From contig JAUQWM010000010.1 of the NCBI GenBank assembly GCA_030835125.1, positions 1-48,148 on the forward strand: a DNA stretch of 48,148 nucleotides, written 5' to 3'. Positions 7,916 through 16,447 of the stretch are shown here, piece by piece. Origin of the DNA: Gemmatimonadaceae bacterium (lineage in GTDB: Bacteria; Gemmatimonadota; Gemmatimonadetes; Gemmatimonadales; Gemmatimonadaceae). The notes under the pieces are model-generated. The model saw only the letters and a program-made list of their open reading frames with translations, had not been told where the DNA came from and made no database searches. Each line of letters begins with the position of its first letter. The stretch's first letter is position 1. A program made the position numbers and the translations under genes.

Positions 7916-8692
7916 CTAGGCTCCGCCGAAGAGCGCGCGCAGCACGAGATAACCGCCGAGGACAAGGATCAATAAAGCGAAGCCCTGCTTGATTCGCACC
8001 TGCGGGACGCGGCGGTTCAGCCGCGAGCCCAGGAGCGCGCCGACCGCGGCCACCCCGGTGAAGGACAGGACCAGCGTCCAGTCGATGTATTCCTGCCCGA
8101 TATAGCCGGCAAATCCGCTGGTGGCATTCAGCGTGATGATCAGGAGGGAACTGCCCACCGCCGCCCGGATGGGGACGCCGGCCAGGTAGACGAGCGCCGG
8201 CACGATGACGAACCCCCCGCCGGCCCCGATGAGCGCCGTCAGCGCGCCCACCCCCAGGGCCTCGAGCGCGAGCACGGCCGTGAACCGCGATTCGCGCGCC
8301 GGTGCCGGCGCCGCGATCGGCGTCCGGAACGAGTCGAAGAGCATGATGATCGCCGCCGTGAACGCGAACACCCCGAACAAGGACAGTTGCACGACCTCCG
8401 GAACCCGATCCGACACGCGCGCGGTGAAGAACGCCGAGACCATCGCGACCACGCCGAACGGCAGCCCGACCTTGAAGTTGACCGTCCCCATGCGCCAGTG
8501 ACCGAGGAAGCCGACGAACGCACTCATGCCGACCACGGCCAGGCTCATGGCGATCGCCGGCTTGGGGTCCACGCGAAACACGTACAGGAAGATCGGCACC
8601 GCCAGGATGGACCCGCCGCCGCCGAGCAACCCGAGCACCACGCCCACGCCGAATCCGAGGATGATCCCGAAGACTTCGTTAGGCACGGTCAT
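7916..8692 (-). CDS. TSUP / TauE-SafE family membrane transporter
   Basis: A 258-aa hydrophobic protein with about seven to eight membrane segments in two homologous halves. The N-terminal signature is GFGVGVVLGLLGGGGSILAVP and its second-half counterpart GVGALTALIGAGGGFVIVPAL, both typical of the TSUP (TauE/SafE, DUF81) family. These carry sulfite, sulfonates or other small organic anions, and the substrate here is unknown. The ATG is at 8690-8692 and overlaps the upstream glycosyltransferase stop by 4 nt (ATGA), so translation is likely coupled. The codons for Pro-Asn near the start carry one copy of the CGTTAGGC octamer. Confidence 0.85.
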   Translation of the reverse strand: MTVPNEVFGIILGFGVGVVLGLLGGGGSILAVPIFLYVFRVDPKPAIAMSLAVVGMSAFVGFLGHWRMGTVNFKVGLPFGVVAMVSAFFTARVSDRVPEVVQLSLFGVFAFTAAIIMLFDSFRTPIAAPAPARESRFTAVLALEALGVGALTALIGAGGGFVIVPALVYLAGVPIRAAVGSSLLIITLNATSGFAGYIGQEYIDWTLVLSFTGVAAVGALLGSRLNRRVPQVRIKQGFALLILVLGGYLVLRALFGGA

Positions 8693-9681
8693 GCGGCGGT
8701 CGCCTCGAGGGCGCGCGCGGCCACGACCGTGGCCGGCAGGTCGCGCATGCACGCGTGGTGGCCCAGCGGGCAGGTGGGAGGCCCGTGCGGGTGGCAGGGC
8801 CGGCACGGGAGGCCCTCGTGGCCGAGGGCGAGCGACCCGGGAGCGAGTGGCCCGAAACCGAAGCCCGGCACCGTGGGCCCGAAGATGGTGAGCGTGCGCG
8901 TGCCCATGGCCGAGGCGAGGTGCTGGGGCAGGGAGTCGTTGGTGACGAGGAGCAACGCACGCCCGATCAGCTCCGCCGACCCCAGCAGGCCGAGCCGGCC
9001 CGTCGCGTCGATGGCCCCCGGAACGCGCGCGAGGATGGCGTCCGCCAGGTGGCGATCGCTCGACCCGCCGATGATGGCGATCCGCGCACGACCCGACAGG
9101 GTGTCGGCAAGCTCGGCGAACCCGGGCCAGCGCTTGGTGCCCCAGATGCTCCCCGGAGCCAGCGCGATGATCGGTTCGCGGGACGCGCCGTGGAGGGCGA
9201 GCAACTCGTCTACCGCCGTGCGGTCGGCCTGCGAAGGGAACAGCGACGGCCGCAGGTCGGATGCGTCGATCGATGCGGTCTCACCCACCGCCAGTCGCAG
9301 CAGCCGCTCGGCGTGGTGCTGACTGGCATGGTACGCGACCCGCCGCGTGTACAGCAGCCGACCGGCGGACGTGTCGAAGCCGATCCGGTGGCGATACCGG
9401 GCGAGGAGCGCGAGCGCGCCGGAGCGGACCGATCCCTGCGCGCAGTAGGCGACGGCGTCCCGGTCCGCGGCGCGCACCGTGGCGGCGAGTCGCCAGAGCG
9501 GCCCCGGGCCACGTTCGGAACCCTGCTTGTCGTACGCGATCACGCGCTGGACGGCCGGGTGGTTGGCCAGGAGCGGAGCAGCGGCGGGCGTCGTGACCAC
9601 GGTGACGGGCCCGCGCGTCGCGAGGTGGCGAAGCAGGGGCGTGGTGAGGACGACGTCGCCAAGGTAGGAGGTCTGGATTAC
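8689..9681 (-). CDS. GT9 glycosyltransferase (ADP-heptose:LPS heptosyltransferase-like), 5' end disrupted
   Basis: A GT-B glycosyltransferase of family 9. The first recognisable family sequence is VIQTSYLGDVVLTTPLLRHL, followed by ALAPGSIWGTKRWP and TNDSLPQHLASAMG. It would add heptose or another sugar to LPS core at the inner membrane. About 330 residues belong to the family. The start is a problem: homologues begin with Met two to four residues before VIQTS, but here the frame runs straight into a GAGGTCN heptamer array. Reading backwards there is no ATG, GTG or TTG until 9862-9864, inside the antisense S23 gene. A CTG within the array is possible. The 5' end looks overwritten by the element. 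It is coupled to the TSUP gene downstream. Confidence 0.75.
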   Translation of the reverse strand, partial: VIQTSYLGDVVLTTPLLRHLATRGPVTVVTTPAAAPLLANHPAVQRVIAYDKQGSERGPGPLWRLAATVRAADRDAVAYCAQGSVRSGALALLARYRHRIGFDTSAGRLLYTRRVAYHASQHHAERLLRLAVGETASIDASDLRPSLFPSQADRTAVDELLALHGASREPIIALAPGSIWGTKRWPGFAELADTLSGRARIAIIGGSSDRHLADAILARVPGAIDATGRLGLLGSAELIGRALLLVTNDSLPQHLASAMGTRTLTIFGPTVPGFGFGPLAPGSLALGHEGLPCRPCHPHGPPTCPLGHHACMRDLPATVVAARALEATAA

Positions 9682-10234
9682 GAGGTCAGAGGTCAGAGGT
9701 CCGAGGTCTGAGGTCGAGGTCCGAGGTCCGAGGTCCCAGGGTCGGAGGTTACCGAGGCTGGGCGTGCGTGGAAAGGATGGGGAGTGCGTTCCGGTGATGA
9801 CTGGTCGTCGCCTTCTTCGAGCTACTCTGGCTCCATGTCCACGAACCCCCCAGGACCTGCCCACTACCGCCTCATTGTCTGGCAACGATCGATGCAACTG
9901 GTCAAGTCCGTGTACATCGCAAGCGACTCCCTGCCACCCGAGGAGCGGTTTGATCTGGCGAGGCAACTCCGACGGTCAGCGGTTTCGGTCGTTGCCAACA
10001 TCGCTGAGGGAGCGGGCCGCCGTCGACGGCGGGCCTACGCACGGTTCCTGGCCATGGCGAGAGGCTCTGTACGTGAAGTCTCGGTACACCTCGACGTGGT
10101 GGCGTGTTGTGCACTTGCGCCAGCCGAAGTGCTGGAAGAGCCGCGACGGCTGGCGGACGAGGTCTCGCGAATGCTCAGCGCGATGTTGCGCCGACTCGAT
10201 CCCCTCTGACCTCGGACCTCCGACCTCGGACCTC
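9682..10234. mobile_element. Putative S23-carrying heptamer element with inverted GAGGTCN arms
   Basis: The left arm (9682-9736) has eight GAGGTCN units on the plus strand, one short by a base, with decayed units to about 9749. The right arm (10207-10234) has four inverted units (NGACCTC). Between them lies one gene, the S23 four-helix-bundle protein, whose stop codon is inside the first right-arm unit. The right arm ends 2 nt before the lepA stop codon, and the left arm begins at about codon 3 of the GT9 gene, so the element fills the whole intergenic space. I see no transposase, reverse transcriptase or target duplication. Mobility is inferred from the architecture and from related arrays elsewhere in the window. 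Confidence 0.5.
9835..10209 (+). CDS. S23 / four-helix-bundle protein (23S rRNA intervening-sequence protein family, Avd-like)
   Basis: A 124-aa protein. YRLIVWQRSMQLVKSVYIAS, ARQLRRSAVSVVANIAEGAG and YARFLAMARGSVREVSVHLD are the three conserved blocks of the four-helix bundle family (TIGR02436 type). Members are known inside 23S rRNA intervening sequences of Leptospira and Coxiella and are related to Avd of diversity-generating retroelements, which binds nucleic acid. The basic patch GRRRRRAYARF would fit RNA or DNA binding. The start is ATG at 9835; a GTG at 9784 is in frame but adds a low-complexity leader. The gene lies alone on the plus strand among minus-strand genes, inside inverted heptamer arms, far from any rRNA. 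Confidence 0.85.
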   Translation: MSTNPPGPAHYRLIVWQRSMQLVKSVYIASDSLPPEERFDLARQLRRSAVSVVANIAEGAGRRRRRAYARFLAMARGSVREVSVHLDVVACCALAPAEVLEEPRRLADEVSRMLSAMLRRLDPL

Positions 10235-10236
10235 GC

Positions 10237-12033
10237 CTAGTCGACCTGCAGCACCGCCAGGAACGCCTCCTGCGGGATCTCCACCGCCCCCACCTGCTTC
10301 ATCCGCTTCTTGCCTTCCTTCTGCTTCTCCAGGAGCTTGCGCTTGCGCGTGATGTCGCCGCCGTAACACTTCGCCAGCACGTCCTTCCGCAGCGGCTTCA
10401 CCGTCGTCCGCGCGATCACCTTGTTCCCGATCGCCGCCTGGATCGCGACCTCGAACAGTTGCCGCGGGATGAGCTCCTTCAGCTTGTCGGCGATCTTCCG
10501 GCCCCACTCGTACGCCTTGTCCTGGTGGATGATCACCGAGAACGCGTCGAGCAGGTCGCCGTTGATCAGCATGTCCAGCCGCACCAGCTTGCTCGTCCGG
10601 TAGTCGGCCAGCTCGTAGTCCAGCCCGGCGTAGCCGCGGCTGATCGTCTTCAGCCGGTCGTAGAAGTCGAGGATGATCTCGGCCAGCGGGAAGTCCCACT
10701 CGAACTCCACCCGGGTGGGATCGAGGTACTTCATGCCCCGGTAGATCCCGCGCCGCTCGGTGCCTAACGTCATGATCGGCCCGATGTACTCGGCCGGCGA
10801 CACGATCCGCGCCTTCACGAACGGCTCGTCCACGTGGTCCAGCGATGCCGCCGGCGGCATCTTCGACGGGTTCTCGATCAGCTCCATCGACCCGTCGGTC
10901 CGGTACACGTGGTACTCCACGTTCGGCACCGTCGTGACCAGGTCGAGGTCCGACTCGCGCTCCAGCCGCTCCTGCACGATCTCCATGTGCAGCAGCCCCA
11001 GGAAGCCGCACCGGAACCCGAAGCCCAGCGCCGTCGACGTCTCCGGCTCGTACTTCAGCGACGCATCGTTGAGCTGCAGCTTGGACAGCGCGTCGCGCAG
11101 GTTCTCGTACTGGGTGGTGTCGGTGGGGTAGATCCCGGCGAACACCATCGAATGCACGTCCTTGTAGCCCGGCAGCGCCTCCGCCGCGTGATGGTCGGCG
11201 TCGAAGATCGTGTCGCCGGCGCGTGTCTCGCGCACCGACCGCACGTTGGCCAGGACGTAGCCCACCTCGCCCGCCGTCAGCCGCTCGCCCTTCACCTGGC
11301 GCAGCTGCAGGTAGCCAACCTCCGCCACCTCGTAGCGCGCATCGTTGGCGCCAAACGTGATCTGCATGCCGGGGTGGAGCTCGCCGTCGACGACCCGCAC
11401 GCTCGGGATCGCGCCACGATACCGGTCGTAGTACGAGTCGAAGATCAGCGCCCGGAGCGGTGCCGCCGGGTTGCCCCGTGGCGGCGGGACCCGCCGCACG
11501 ATCGCCTCGAGCAGCTCGTCGATCCCCTTGCCCTCCTTCGCGCTCACCAGGAGGATGTCGTCGGGATCCACGCCGATCAGGTCATGCACCTCCTGCTTGC
11601 GACGCTCCGGCTCCGCGCCGGGCAGGTCGATCTTGTTCAGCACCGGAACGATCTCGAGCCCGGCGTCGAGCGCGAGGAACAGGTTGGACAGCGTCTGCGC
11701 CTGGATCCCCTGCGACGCGTCCACGACGAGGATCGCCCCCTCGCAGGCGGCCAGCGAACGCGACACCTCGTAGGTGAAGTCCACGTGGCCCGGCGTGTCG
11801 ATCAGGTTGAGCTCGTACTGCTGCCCGTCGCGCGCGGCGTACTGCATCCGCACCGCATTGAGCTTGATGGTGATGCCCCGTTCGCGCTCGAGGTCGAGCG
11901 TGTCGAGCACCTGGTCCTTCATCTCGCGCTTCTCGAGGGTGCCAGTGACCTCGATCAGCCGGTCGGCCAGGGTGGACTTGCCATGATCGATATGCGCGAC
12001 AATGCAGAAGTTGCGGATGTTCGGGAGCTTCAA
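10237..12033 (-). CDS. lepA: Elongation factor 4 (LepA), ribosome back-translocase GTPase
   Basis: About 598 aa. GTPase motifs: AHIDHGKST (G1), DTPGHVDF (G3), NKIDLPGA (G4), SAKEGKG (G5). The LepA C-terminal domain is present ([20 protein letters not shown]). It remodels stalled or mis-translocated ribosomes. The family N-terminus here is [20 protein letters not shown], so I place the start at TTG (12031-12033). The frame stays open to 12249, but that leader is Arg-rich and runs through a degenerate heptamer array (12039-12059), so a longer form is unlikely. An original ATG may have been lost to the array. The stop codon is 2 nt from the right arm of the S23 element. Confidence 0.9.
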   Translation of the reverse strand: MKLPNIRNFCIVAHIDHGKSTLADRLIEVTGTLEKREMKDQVLDTLDLERERGITIKLNAVRMQYAARDGQQYELNLIDTPGHVDFTYEVSRSLAACEGAILVVDASQGIQAQTLSNLFLALDAGLEIVPVLNKIDLPGAEPERRKQEVHDLIGVDPDDILLVSAKEGKGIDELLEAIVRRVPPPRGNPAAPLRALIFDSYYDRYRGAIPSVRVVDGELHPGMQITFGANDARYEVAEVGYLQLRQVKGERLTAGEVGYVLANVRSVRETRAGDTIFDADHHAAEALPGYKDVHSMVFAGIYPTDTTQYENLRDALSKLQLNDASLKYEPETSTALGFGFRCGFLGLLHMEIVQERLERESDLDLVTTVPNVEYHVYRTDGSMELIENPSKMPPAASLDHVDEPFVKARIVSPAEYIGPIMTLGTERRGIYRGMKYLDPTRVEFEWDFPLAEIILDFYDRLKTISRGYAGLDYELADYRTSKLVRLDMLINGDLLDAFSVIIHQDKAYEWGRKIADKLKELIPRQLFEVAIQAAIGNKVIARTTVKPLRKDVLAKCYGGDITRKRKLLEKQKEGKKRMKQVGAVEIPQEAFLAVLQVD

Positions 12034-12038
12034 AACGC

Positions 12039-12059
12039 GGGACTCGTGATTGGTGACTC
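12039..12059 (-). repeat. Degenerate heptamer array, GAGTCAC-type x3
   Basis: Minus-strand units GAGTCAC, CAATCAC, GAGTCCC in register, ending a few bases before the probable TTG start of lepA. Short and decayed, so its membership rests on the pattern seen at the other loci. Confidence 0.5.
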
Positions 12060-12117
12060 CAGGCTCGGCGGTGCGCCGGCCCGGAGAAGTATAGCGGGAC
12101 TCGCGTTGATCCCGGGG

Positions 12118-12155
12118 AAAACGGAAGCGCCCCGACGCATGTCGAGGCGCTTCCG
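12118..12155 (-). terminator. Intrinsic terminator after the DUF4384 gene
   Basis: A perfect 10-bp stem, CGGAAGCGCC / GGCGCTTCCG (12122-12131 with 12146-12155), encloses a 14-nt loop. On the minus strand TTTT follows (12118-12121). It lies 27 nt past the stop of the DUF4384 gene and separates it from lepA. Confidence 0.8.
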
Positions 12156-12181
12156 GGACCTCCGACCGCACCCGCGGTCGC

Positions 12182-13564
12182 CTACATCGGGGGCTTCTTC
12201 TTCTCCGTCGTCGAGCCCTGGATCGTCGTTGGCTGCGTGGTGGTGCCACCGCTCGAGCCCGTCGTCGGCCGGCTCACCTGGTCGGGCTTCGAGCGCGGTT
12301 CGGACGTTCGACCCGTGTTGCCGAATCCCGTCCGGGAATCGGTCCGCGACCCCGTCGCGCGACGCGGTTCACCAGCGGGCTTGGCCTTGGTCGGCTCACG
12401 CGGCGGCGGGACGCGCGTGGCGGCGTCGCCGTTGTCGGCGACCCGCGGCTTCTCCTTGTTCGCCGCTTCGGCGCGGTCGAACCCGCCCGTCGTCGCGGCG
12501 CCCGGCGTCGCGGCACCCGGCTGCTTGCGGGCGTCCTCGGCCTTCAGCTTTCGCGTCGCGCGCACCGGGATCGACATCACGTCATCCCAGTCGGTGGGCA
12601 CACCGGACGGCTGGTCGAACCGGCCAGGTCGCTCCGCCGGGGGCGCGTCGGGCCCGGAGACCGGGACCGGCACGGGCGTGGGCGCGAACAGGCCGCCGCG
12701 CACCACTGCGTCGTTAGGTACGATCGTGGCGCTGTCGGTCGGCTGCCCCGTCCCCGGCGGGAAGGGCCCGCTGGCCACGACGACGCCGGTGTTGCACGCA
12801 TACGAAACCAGCGACAGCGACGAGTAGCAGTACACACCGCGATAGAAGTCGCGGCACATCGACCGAAGCGGATACGGCGTCAGGTCGAAGTCGACCAGCC
12901 GCCACCAGGGAACGCCGGCCACCGCCGACCCGCCGTTGCGCAGCAGCGTCCCGCAGAGCGCATAGGCGCTCATGGTGCTGCTCGGGTATCCCGTCGGGAA
13001 GTAGTAGTCGACATCGTAGTCGTACGGTGTGGACGCATCCCAGAGGACCCGGGCCGCGAAACGCTCGATGAATACGTCCGGGCGGCGGGCAATGGAGCGG
13101 TTGTCGACCGTGAAGTGACTCCACCCACCGATCCGGTCCCAGTCGCGGTTCTCGAAGGTCGAAAAGTCGAGCGGGGCGTAGCTCGCGACCGCAAAGACAT
13201 ACCCGCCCATCTGTCCCGAGGCGACGAAGGAGTACTCCCCGCCAAGCCGGTGATTCCGGGCGTAGTAGACCTGTCCGGCCCGGACCGCGGCCCGCTGTGT
13301 GCGGGACTGCGGATACAAAATCTGCATCCGACCGTCGCCGCCGACGCTGACCACGGCCACGTAGGCGTTGTCGCTGACCTCGAATCGCACACGCATCGGC
13401 GTCCCGGAGACGACGCCGCGGTCCCCGTCGATGGAAACCCGCACACGCGGTGCCTCATCCGACCAGGTACCAGTCGGCCGGTCGTTCCAGCGCGCTGCCT
13501 GCGCGGGCCCGACGCTGGGGGCGGCCAGCGCAAACGCTGCCGCGAGAAACATGGTCCTGCTCAT
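12182..13564 (-). CDS. Secreted DUF4384 domain protein with disordered Pro/Thr-rich tail
   Basis: A 460-aa protein. The signal peptide is residues 1-23 ([23 protein letters not shown]). Residues about 35-150 contain a beta-rich DUF4384-type domain ([38 protein letters not shown]). Residues about 150-270 are Tyr/Cys-rich with five or so Cys that could pair outside the cytoplasm. The tail from about 300 is Pro/Thr/Lys-rich and probably disordered. A clear Shine-Dalgarno (GGAGG) lies 5 nt before the ATG at 13562-13564. A terminator follows the gene. The function is unknown. DUF4384 is found in surface-associated and kinase-linked proteins. Confidence 0.75.
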   Translation of the reverse strand: MSRTMFLAAAFALAAPSVGPAQAARWNDRPTGTWSDEAPRVRVSIDGDRGVVSGTPMRVRFEVSDNAYVAVVSVGGDGRMQILYPQSRTQRAAVRAGQVYYARNHRLGGEYSFVASGQMGGYVFAVASYAPLDFSTFENRDWDRIGGWSHFTVDNRSIARRPDVFIERFAARVLWDASTPYDYDVDYYFPTGYPSSTMSAYALCGTLLRNGGSAVAGVPWWRLVDFDLTPYPLRSMCRDFYRGVYCYSSLSLVSYACNTGVVVASGPFPPGTGQPTDSATIVPNDAVVRGGLFAPTPVPVPVSGPDAPPAERPGRFDQPSGVPTDWDDVMSIPVRATRKLKAEDARKQPGAATPGAATTGGFDRAEAANKEKPRVADNGDAATRVPPPREPTKAKPAGEPRRATGSRTDSRTGFGNTGRTSEPRSKPDQVSRPTTGSSGGTTTQPTTIQGSTTEKKKPPM

Positions 13565-13686
13565 GTGACCTCCGACCGGGAAGCGCGGACCCTGTCCGCG
13601 ACACGGTGAAACGACCGGCTGTGTAGCAAGCTAACGACGCAGACGGCGAGTGCCAGAACTGCGGTATCTTCGTGTGCGAAAGGCAT

Positions 13687-13715
13687 TTGACCCTGTTCTT
13701 CCCGCCCCCTACCTT
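13687..13715 (+). promoter_or_regulatory. Candidate promoter giving a near-leaderless mRNA for the DUF58 gene
   Basis: TTGACC (13687-13692) matches the -35 consensus at 5 of 6 positions and is followed after 17 nt by TACCTT (13710-13715). The ATG is only 9 nt downstream (13725), with no Shine-Dalgarno, so transcription would begin within about three bases of the start codon. Confidence 0.45.
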
Positions 13716-13724
13716 CCGCCTCCC

Positions 13725-14636
13725 ATGCCGACCGCCGCACCAACTCGCGCTGACCTGATCGATCCGGCCTCCCTGGCGTCGCTCGGGCGGATCGAGATCG
13801 TCGCGCGGTGGGTCGTGGACGGTTTCCTGACCGGCCTACACCGCTCACCCCGCAAAGGTTTCTCGGTCGAATTCGCCGAGTTCCGGCCCTACCAGCCGGG
13901 GGATGACCTCCGGTACATCGACTGGCGGGTGGTGGCCCGGTCGGACCGCTGGATGATCAAGCAGTTCGAGGAGGAAACCAACACCCGGGCGGCGATCGTC
14001 CTCGACGTCAGCCGCTCCATGGACTGGAGCGGCTCCCCTGACCGGCTCACGAAGCTGCGGTACGCCGAACAGGTCGTCGCCGCCATTGCCCTCCTGCTGA
14101 TCCGCCAGCGCGATGCCGTGGGGCTGGTCCGCTACGACGACCGGCTGCGCACCGTACTGCCCCCCCGCGCCCGGACCATGCAGTGGCGCCGGATCGTGAG
14201 CGCCCTGGAGGAAAGCGGCGCCGGACCGGATTCCCGCATGGGGGAAGGCGTCCAGCAGGCGGCACGCCTCATCCGGCGCCCCGGCATCGTGATCGTGATT
14301 TCCGACCTCCTGGTCGACCAGGGGGAAATGGAGCAGGCCCTGCGCGTTGCCCGCGCCGCCGGCCACCAGGTCACGGTCCTCCATATCATGGACCCCTCCG
14401 AACTCGACCTCGACGCCCGCGGTGAGGCGATCTTCTACGATCCGGAGGGGACGCTGGAGGTCACCGCGACCGTCTCGGACGTGCGTCAGGCGTATGCCCG
14501 CACCGTGGCGCACGCCATCGAGGAGTGGCGGCTCAAGCTGGCGGCGCTCGGCGCCGGATACGAGGTCATTCGTACCGATTCGCCGTTCGGCGTGCCGCTG
14601 CGCCGCGCCTTCGCCACCCGCCAGCGCCTCCCGTGA
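13725..14636 (+). CDS. DUF58 / MoxR-associated von Willebrand-like protein
   Basis: A 303-aa protein. The DUF58 signature FRPYQPGDDLRYIDWRVVAR lies near the N-terminus. A vWA-like fold follows with a metal-site motif DVSRSMD (DxSxS). These proteins work with MoxR AAA ATPases and Bat proteins in envelope or enzyme maturation, though no MoxR gene is in view here. The ATG at 13725 has no Shine-Dalgarno but a promoter-like pair sits just upstream. Its TGA overlaps the next GTG (GTGA), so DUF58 and the BatA-like gene are coupled. Confidence 0.85.
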   Translation: MPTAAPTRADLIDPASLASLGRIEIVARWVVDGFLTGLHRSPRKGFSVEFAEFRPYQPGDDLRYIDWRVVARSDRWMIKQFEEETNTRAAIVLDVSRSMDWSGSPDRLTKLRYAEQVVAAIALLLIRQRDAVGLVRYDDRLRTVLPPRARTMQWRRIVSALEESGAGPDSRMGEGVQQAARLIRRPGIVIVISDLLVDQGEMEQALRVARAAGHQVTVLHIMDPSELDLDARGEAIFYDPEGTLEVTATVSDVRQAYARTVAHAIEEWRLKLAALGAGYEVIRTDSPFGVPLRRAFATRQRLP

Positions 14637-16447
14637 GCTTCCTCGCCCCGATCTGGCTGGTGCTGACGGCCGCGGTGGCCGTCCCGCTGTTCCTGCACCT
14701 GATGCGTCGGCGGATCGACATCCGGCGCGAGTTCCCGGCCGCCCGCTACCTCCTGCGCGCCGAAAAGGAGAACGTCCGCCGGCTCAAGCTCCGAAACCTG
14801 TTCCTGATGCTGCTGCGGACGCTGGTGCTCCTCTTCCTTGCACTGGCCGCGGCGCGCCCCATCGGCGCACTGCTCGGGTCCGGCCACGTCCCCACCGCCC
14901 TCGCCGTCGTCGTCGACAACTCGATGAGCAGCGGGGCGATCGTGGACGGCCGTCCGTTGCTGGCACGGCTCAAGGCGACGGCGCGCTCCATGATCGAGGG
15001 CACCGGGGCCAACGACCAGTCCTGGCTCCTCACCGCCGATGGCGTGGTGACCGGAGGAGCACGGAACGTCGTCCTCGACGCGCTGGACCGCCTCGAGCCG
15101 CTCGGCGGCCGCGGCGACATCGGCGGCGCGATCACCCGCGCCGCGGGGCTGGTGCTGGCGGCCGACCTGCCCGCCGGTACCGTCGCCGTCCTCACCGACG
15201 CGCAGGCATCGCAGTGGCCGGGCGACGTATCGTTAGGCGACGTCCGCCTGGTGGCGTTCGTGCCGGCCGGACGCGCGCCGGTCAATCGCGCGATCTTGCT
15301 CGCCGACCCCCATCCCCCGCGCTGGAGCCCGAAGGGGGCGGTGATGGTCGGTGCCGCGGGCGCCGATTCGGTGACGTTCCGCGTGACCCTGGGCGATCGC
15401 ACCGTCGCCCGCGGCCTCCTGCGCGGCAGCGACGAGCAGGTGGTGCGGCTCGAGCCGGCCGAACGCGGCTGGCTCGCCGGCAGCGTCGAGCTTGCGCCGG
15501 ACGAACTGCGCGGCGACGACGTCCGCCACTTCGCCGTCTGGATCGGTGACGCCCCGGCGGTCCAGGTCCATCCCGGCGCCGGGATCTTCGCGCGCGAGGC
15601 GGTGGACGCCCTCGTCCAGAGCGGCCTCGTTACCCACGGACAGGCCATCGAGGTCGCCCCGGTGGACGCCGCCAGCCGACTGCCCGCCCTGTTGATCGCG
15701 CCGTCCGATCCGGTGCGACTCGGCGCCGCCAACCGGAGCCTCGAGCGGCTTGGCATCCCCTGGCGCCTCGCTGACCCGCGTCGCGATGAGACCGTCGCCC
15801 GCGGCGCCGAGGTCGAGGGAACCGCGGTCCGTTTCCGGTTTCCCCTGCGCAGTGCGCCAGGATCCGGCGCATCGGACACGCTCGCCACAGCGTCCGGCGA
15901 GCCATGGATCGTCGCCGGGCCCGATTATGTGCTGGTGGGGTCTCCGCTGGCCACCGAGGCCACCGCGCTCCCGATCCGGGCGCCGTTCCTGCCGTTCCTG
16001 TCCAACCTCCTCTCGCAGCGCCTGACGAGGGAAGGTTCCGGCCTGGTGCGGGCTGACCCGGGCGCCCCGGTCCGCCTGCCGGCCGCGGTCACCGGCTGGG
16101 AGCGCGACAGCCAGGTCGTCGCGGTCGGCGAGGCCGCCACCGCCCCCTCGCGCGCCGGGGTGTACTTCCTCCGGAATGGCGACGCGCGTGTGGGCGCGCT
16201 GGTGGTGAACCCGGAACGCGAAGAGTCGAGGCTCGACCGGTTGTCGTCGTCCGAGTTGAAGTCACGGTTCAAGGCCGGCGAGGTGGTCGTCACCGGCGAC
16301 CCCGCCGACCTCGGTCGCAGCGCGTTCGATGCGTCGGCGCGACGGCCCCTGCAGGCGGTGCTCCTCCTCCTGGCACTCGCCTGCCTGGTGGCGGAGATGA
16401 TCGTGGTCAGGAGCGCCGAACCTCGAGGGCAGCGGCGGGCCGCCTGA
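14633..16447 (+). CDS. BatA/aerotolerance-type membrane protein with vWA-like domain
   Basis: A 604-aa protein. The N-terminal BatA region (MSFLAPIWLVLTAAVAVPLF, HLMRRRIDIRREFPAARYL) has two membrane segments at about 1-20 and 58-80. A vWA-like domain follows with a DxSxS metal site (VVVDNSMSSG). The C-terminus has one more membrane segment (about 577-597). The start is GTG at 14633-14635, overlapping the DUF58 stop. The long middle part probably lies outside the membrane as a beta-rich domain. It belongs with DUF58 in a MoxR/Bat-type system whose precise role is unknown. Its stop overlaps the mfd ATG by one base (TGATG). Confidence 0.8.
   Translation: MSFLAPIWLVLTAAVAVPLFLHLMRRRIDIRREFPAARYLLRAEKENVRRLKLRNLFLMLLRTLVLLFLALAAARPIGALLGSGHVPTALAVVVDNSMSSGAIVDGRPLLARLKATARSMIEGTGANDQSWLLTADGVVTGGARNVVLDALDRLEPLGGRGDIGGAITRAAGLVLAADLPAGTVAVLTDAQASQWPGDVSLGDVRLVAFVPAGRAPVNRAILLADPHPPRWSPKGAVMVGAAGADSVTFRVTLGDRTVARGLLRGSDEQVVRLEPAERGWLAGSVELAPDELRGDDVRHFAVWIGDAPAVQVHPGAGIFAREAVDALVQSGLVTHGQAIEVAPVDAASRLPALLIAPSDPVRLGAANRSLERLGIPWRLADPRRDETVARGAEVEGTAVRFRFPLRSAPGSGASDTLATASGEPWIVAGPDYVLVGSPLATEATALPIRAPFLPFLSNLLSQRLTREGSGLVRADPGAPVRLPAAVTGWERDSQVVAVGEAATAPSRAGVYFLRNGDARVGALVVNPEREESRLDRLSSSELKSRFKAGEVVVTGDPADLGRSAFDASARRPLQAVLLLLALACLVAEMIVVRSAEPRGQRRAA

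Noticed and set aside
9864-9966. Upstream TTG/GTG starts for the GT9 gene
   Set aside because: They lie antisense inside the S23 gene and would add about 60-95 unrelated residues, including translated repeats.
9682-10234. S23 locus as an rRNA intervening sequence or a diversity-generating retroelement
   Set aside because: No 23S sequence surrounds it, and no reverse transcriptase, template repeat or variable repeat is in the window.
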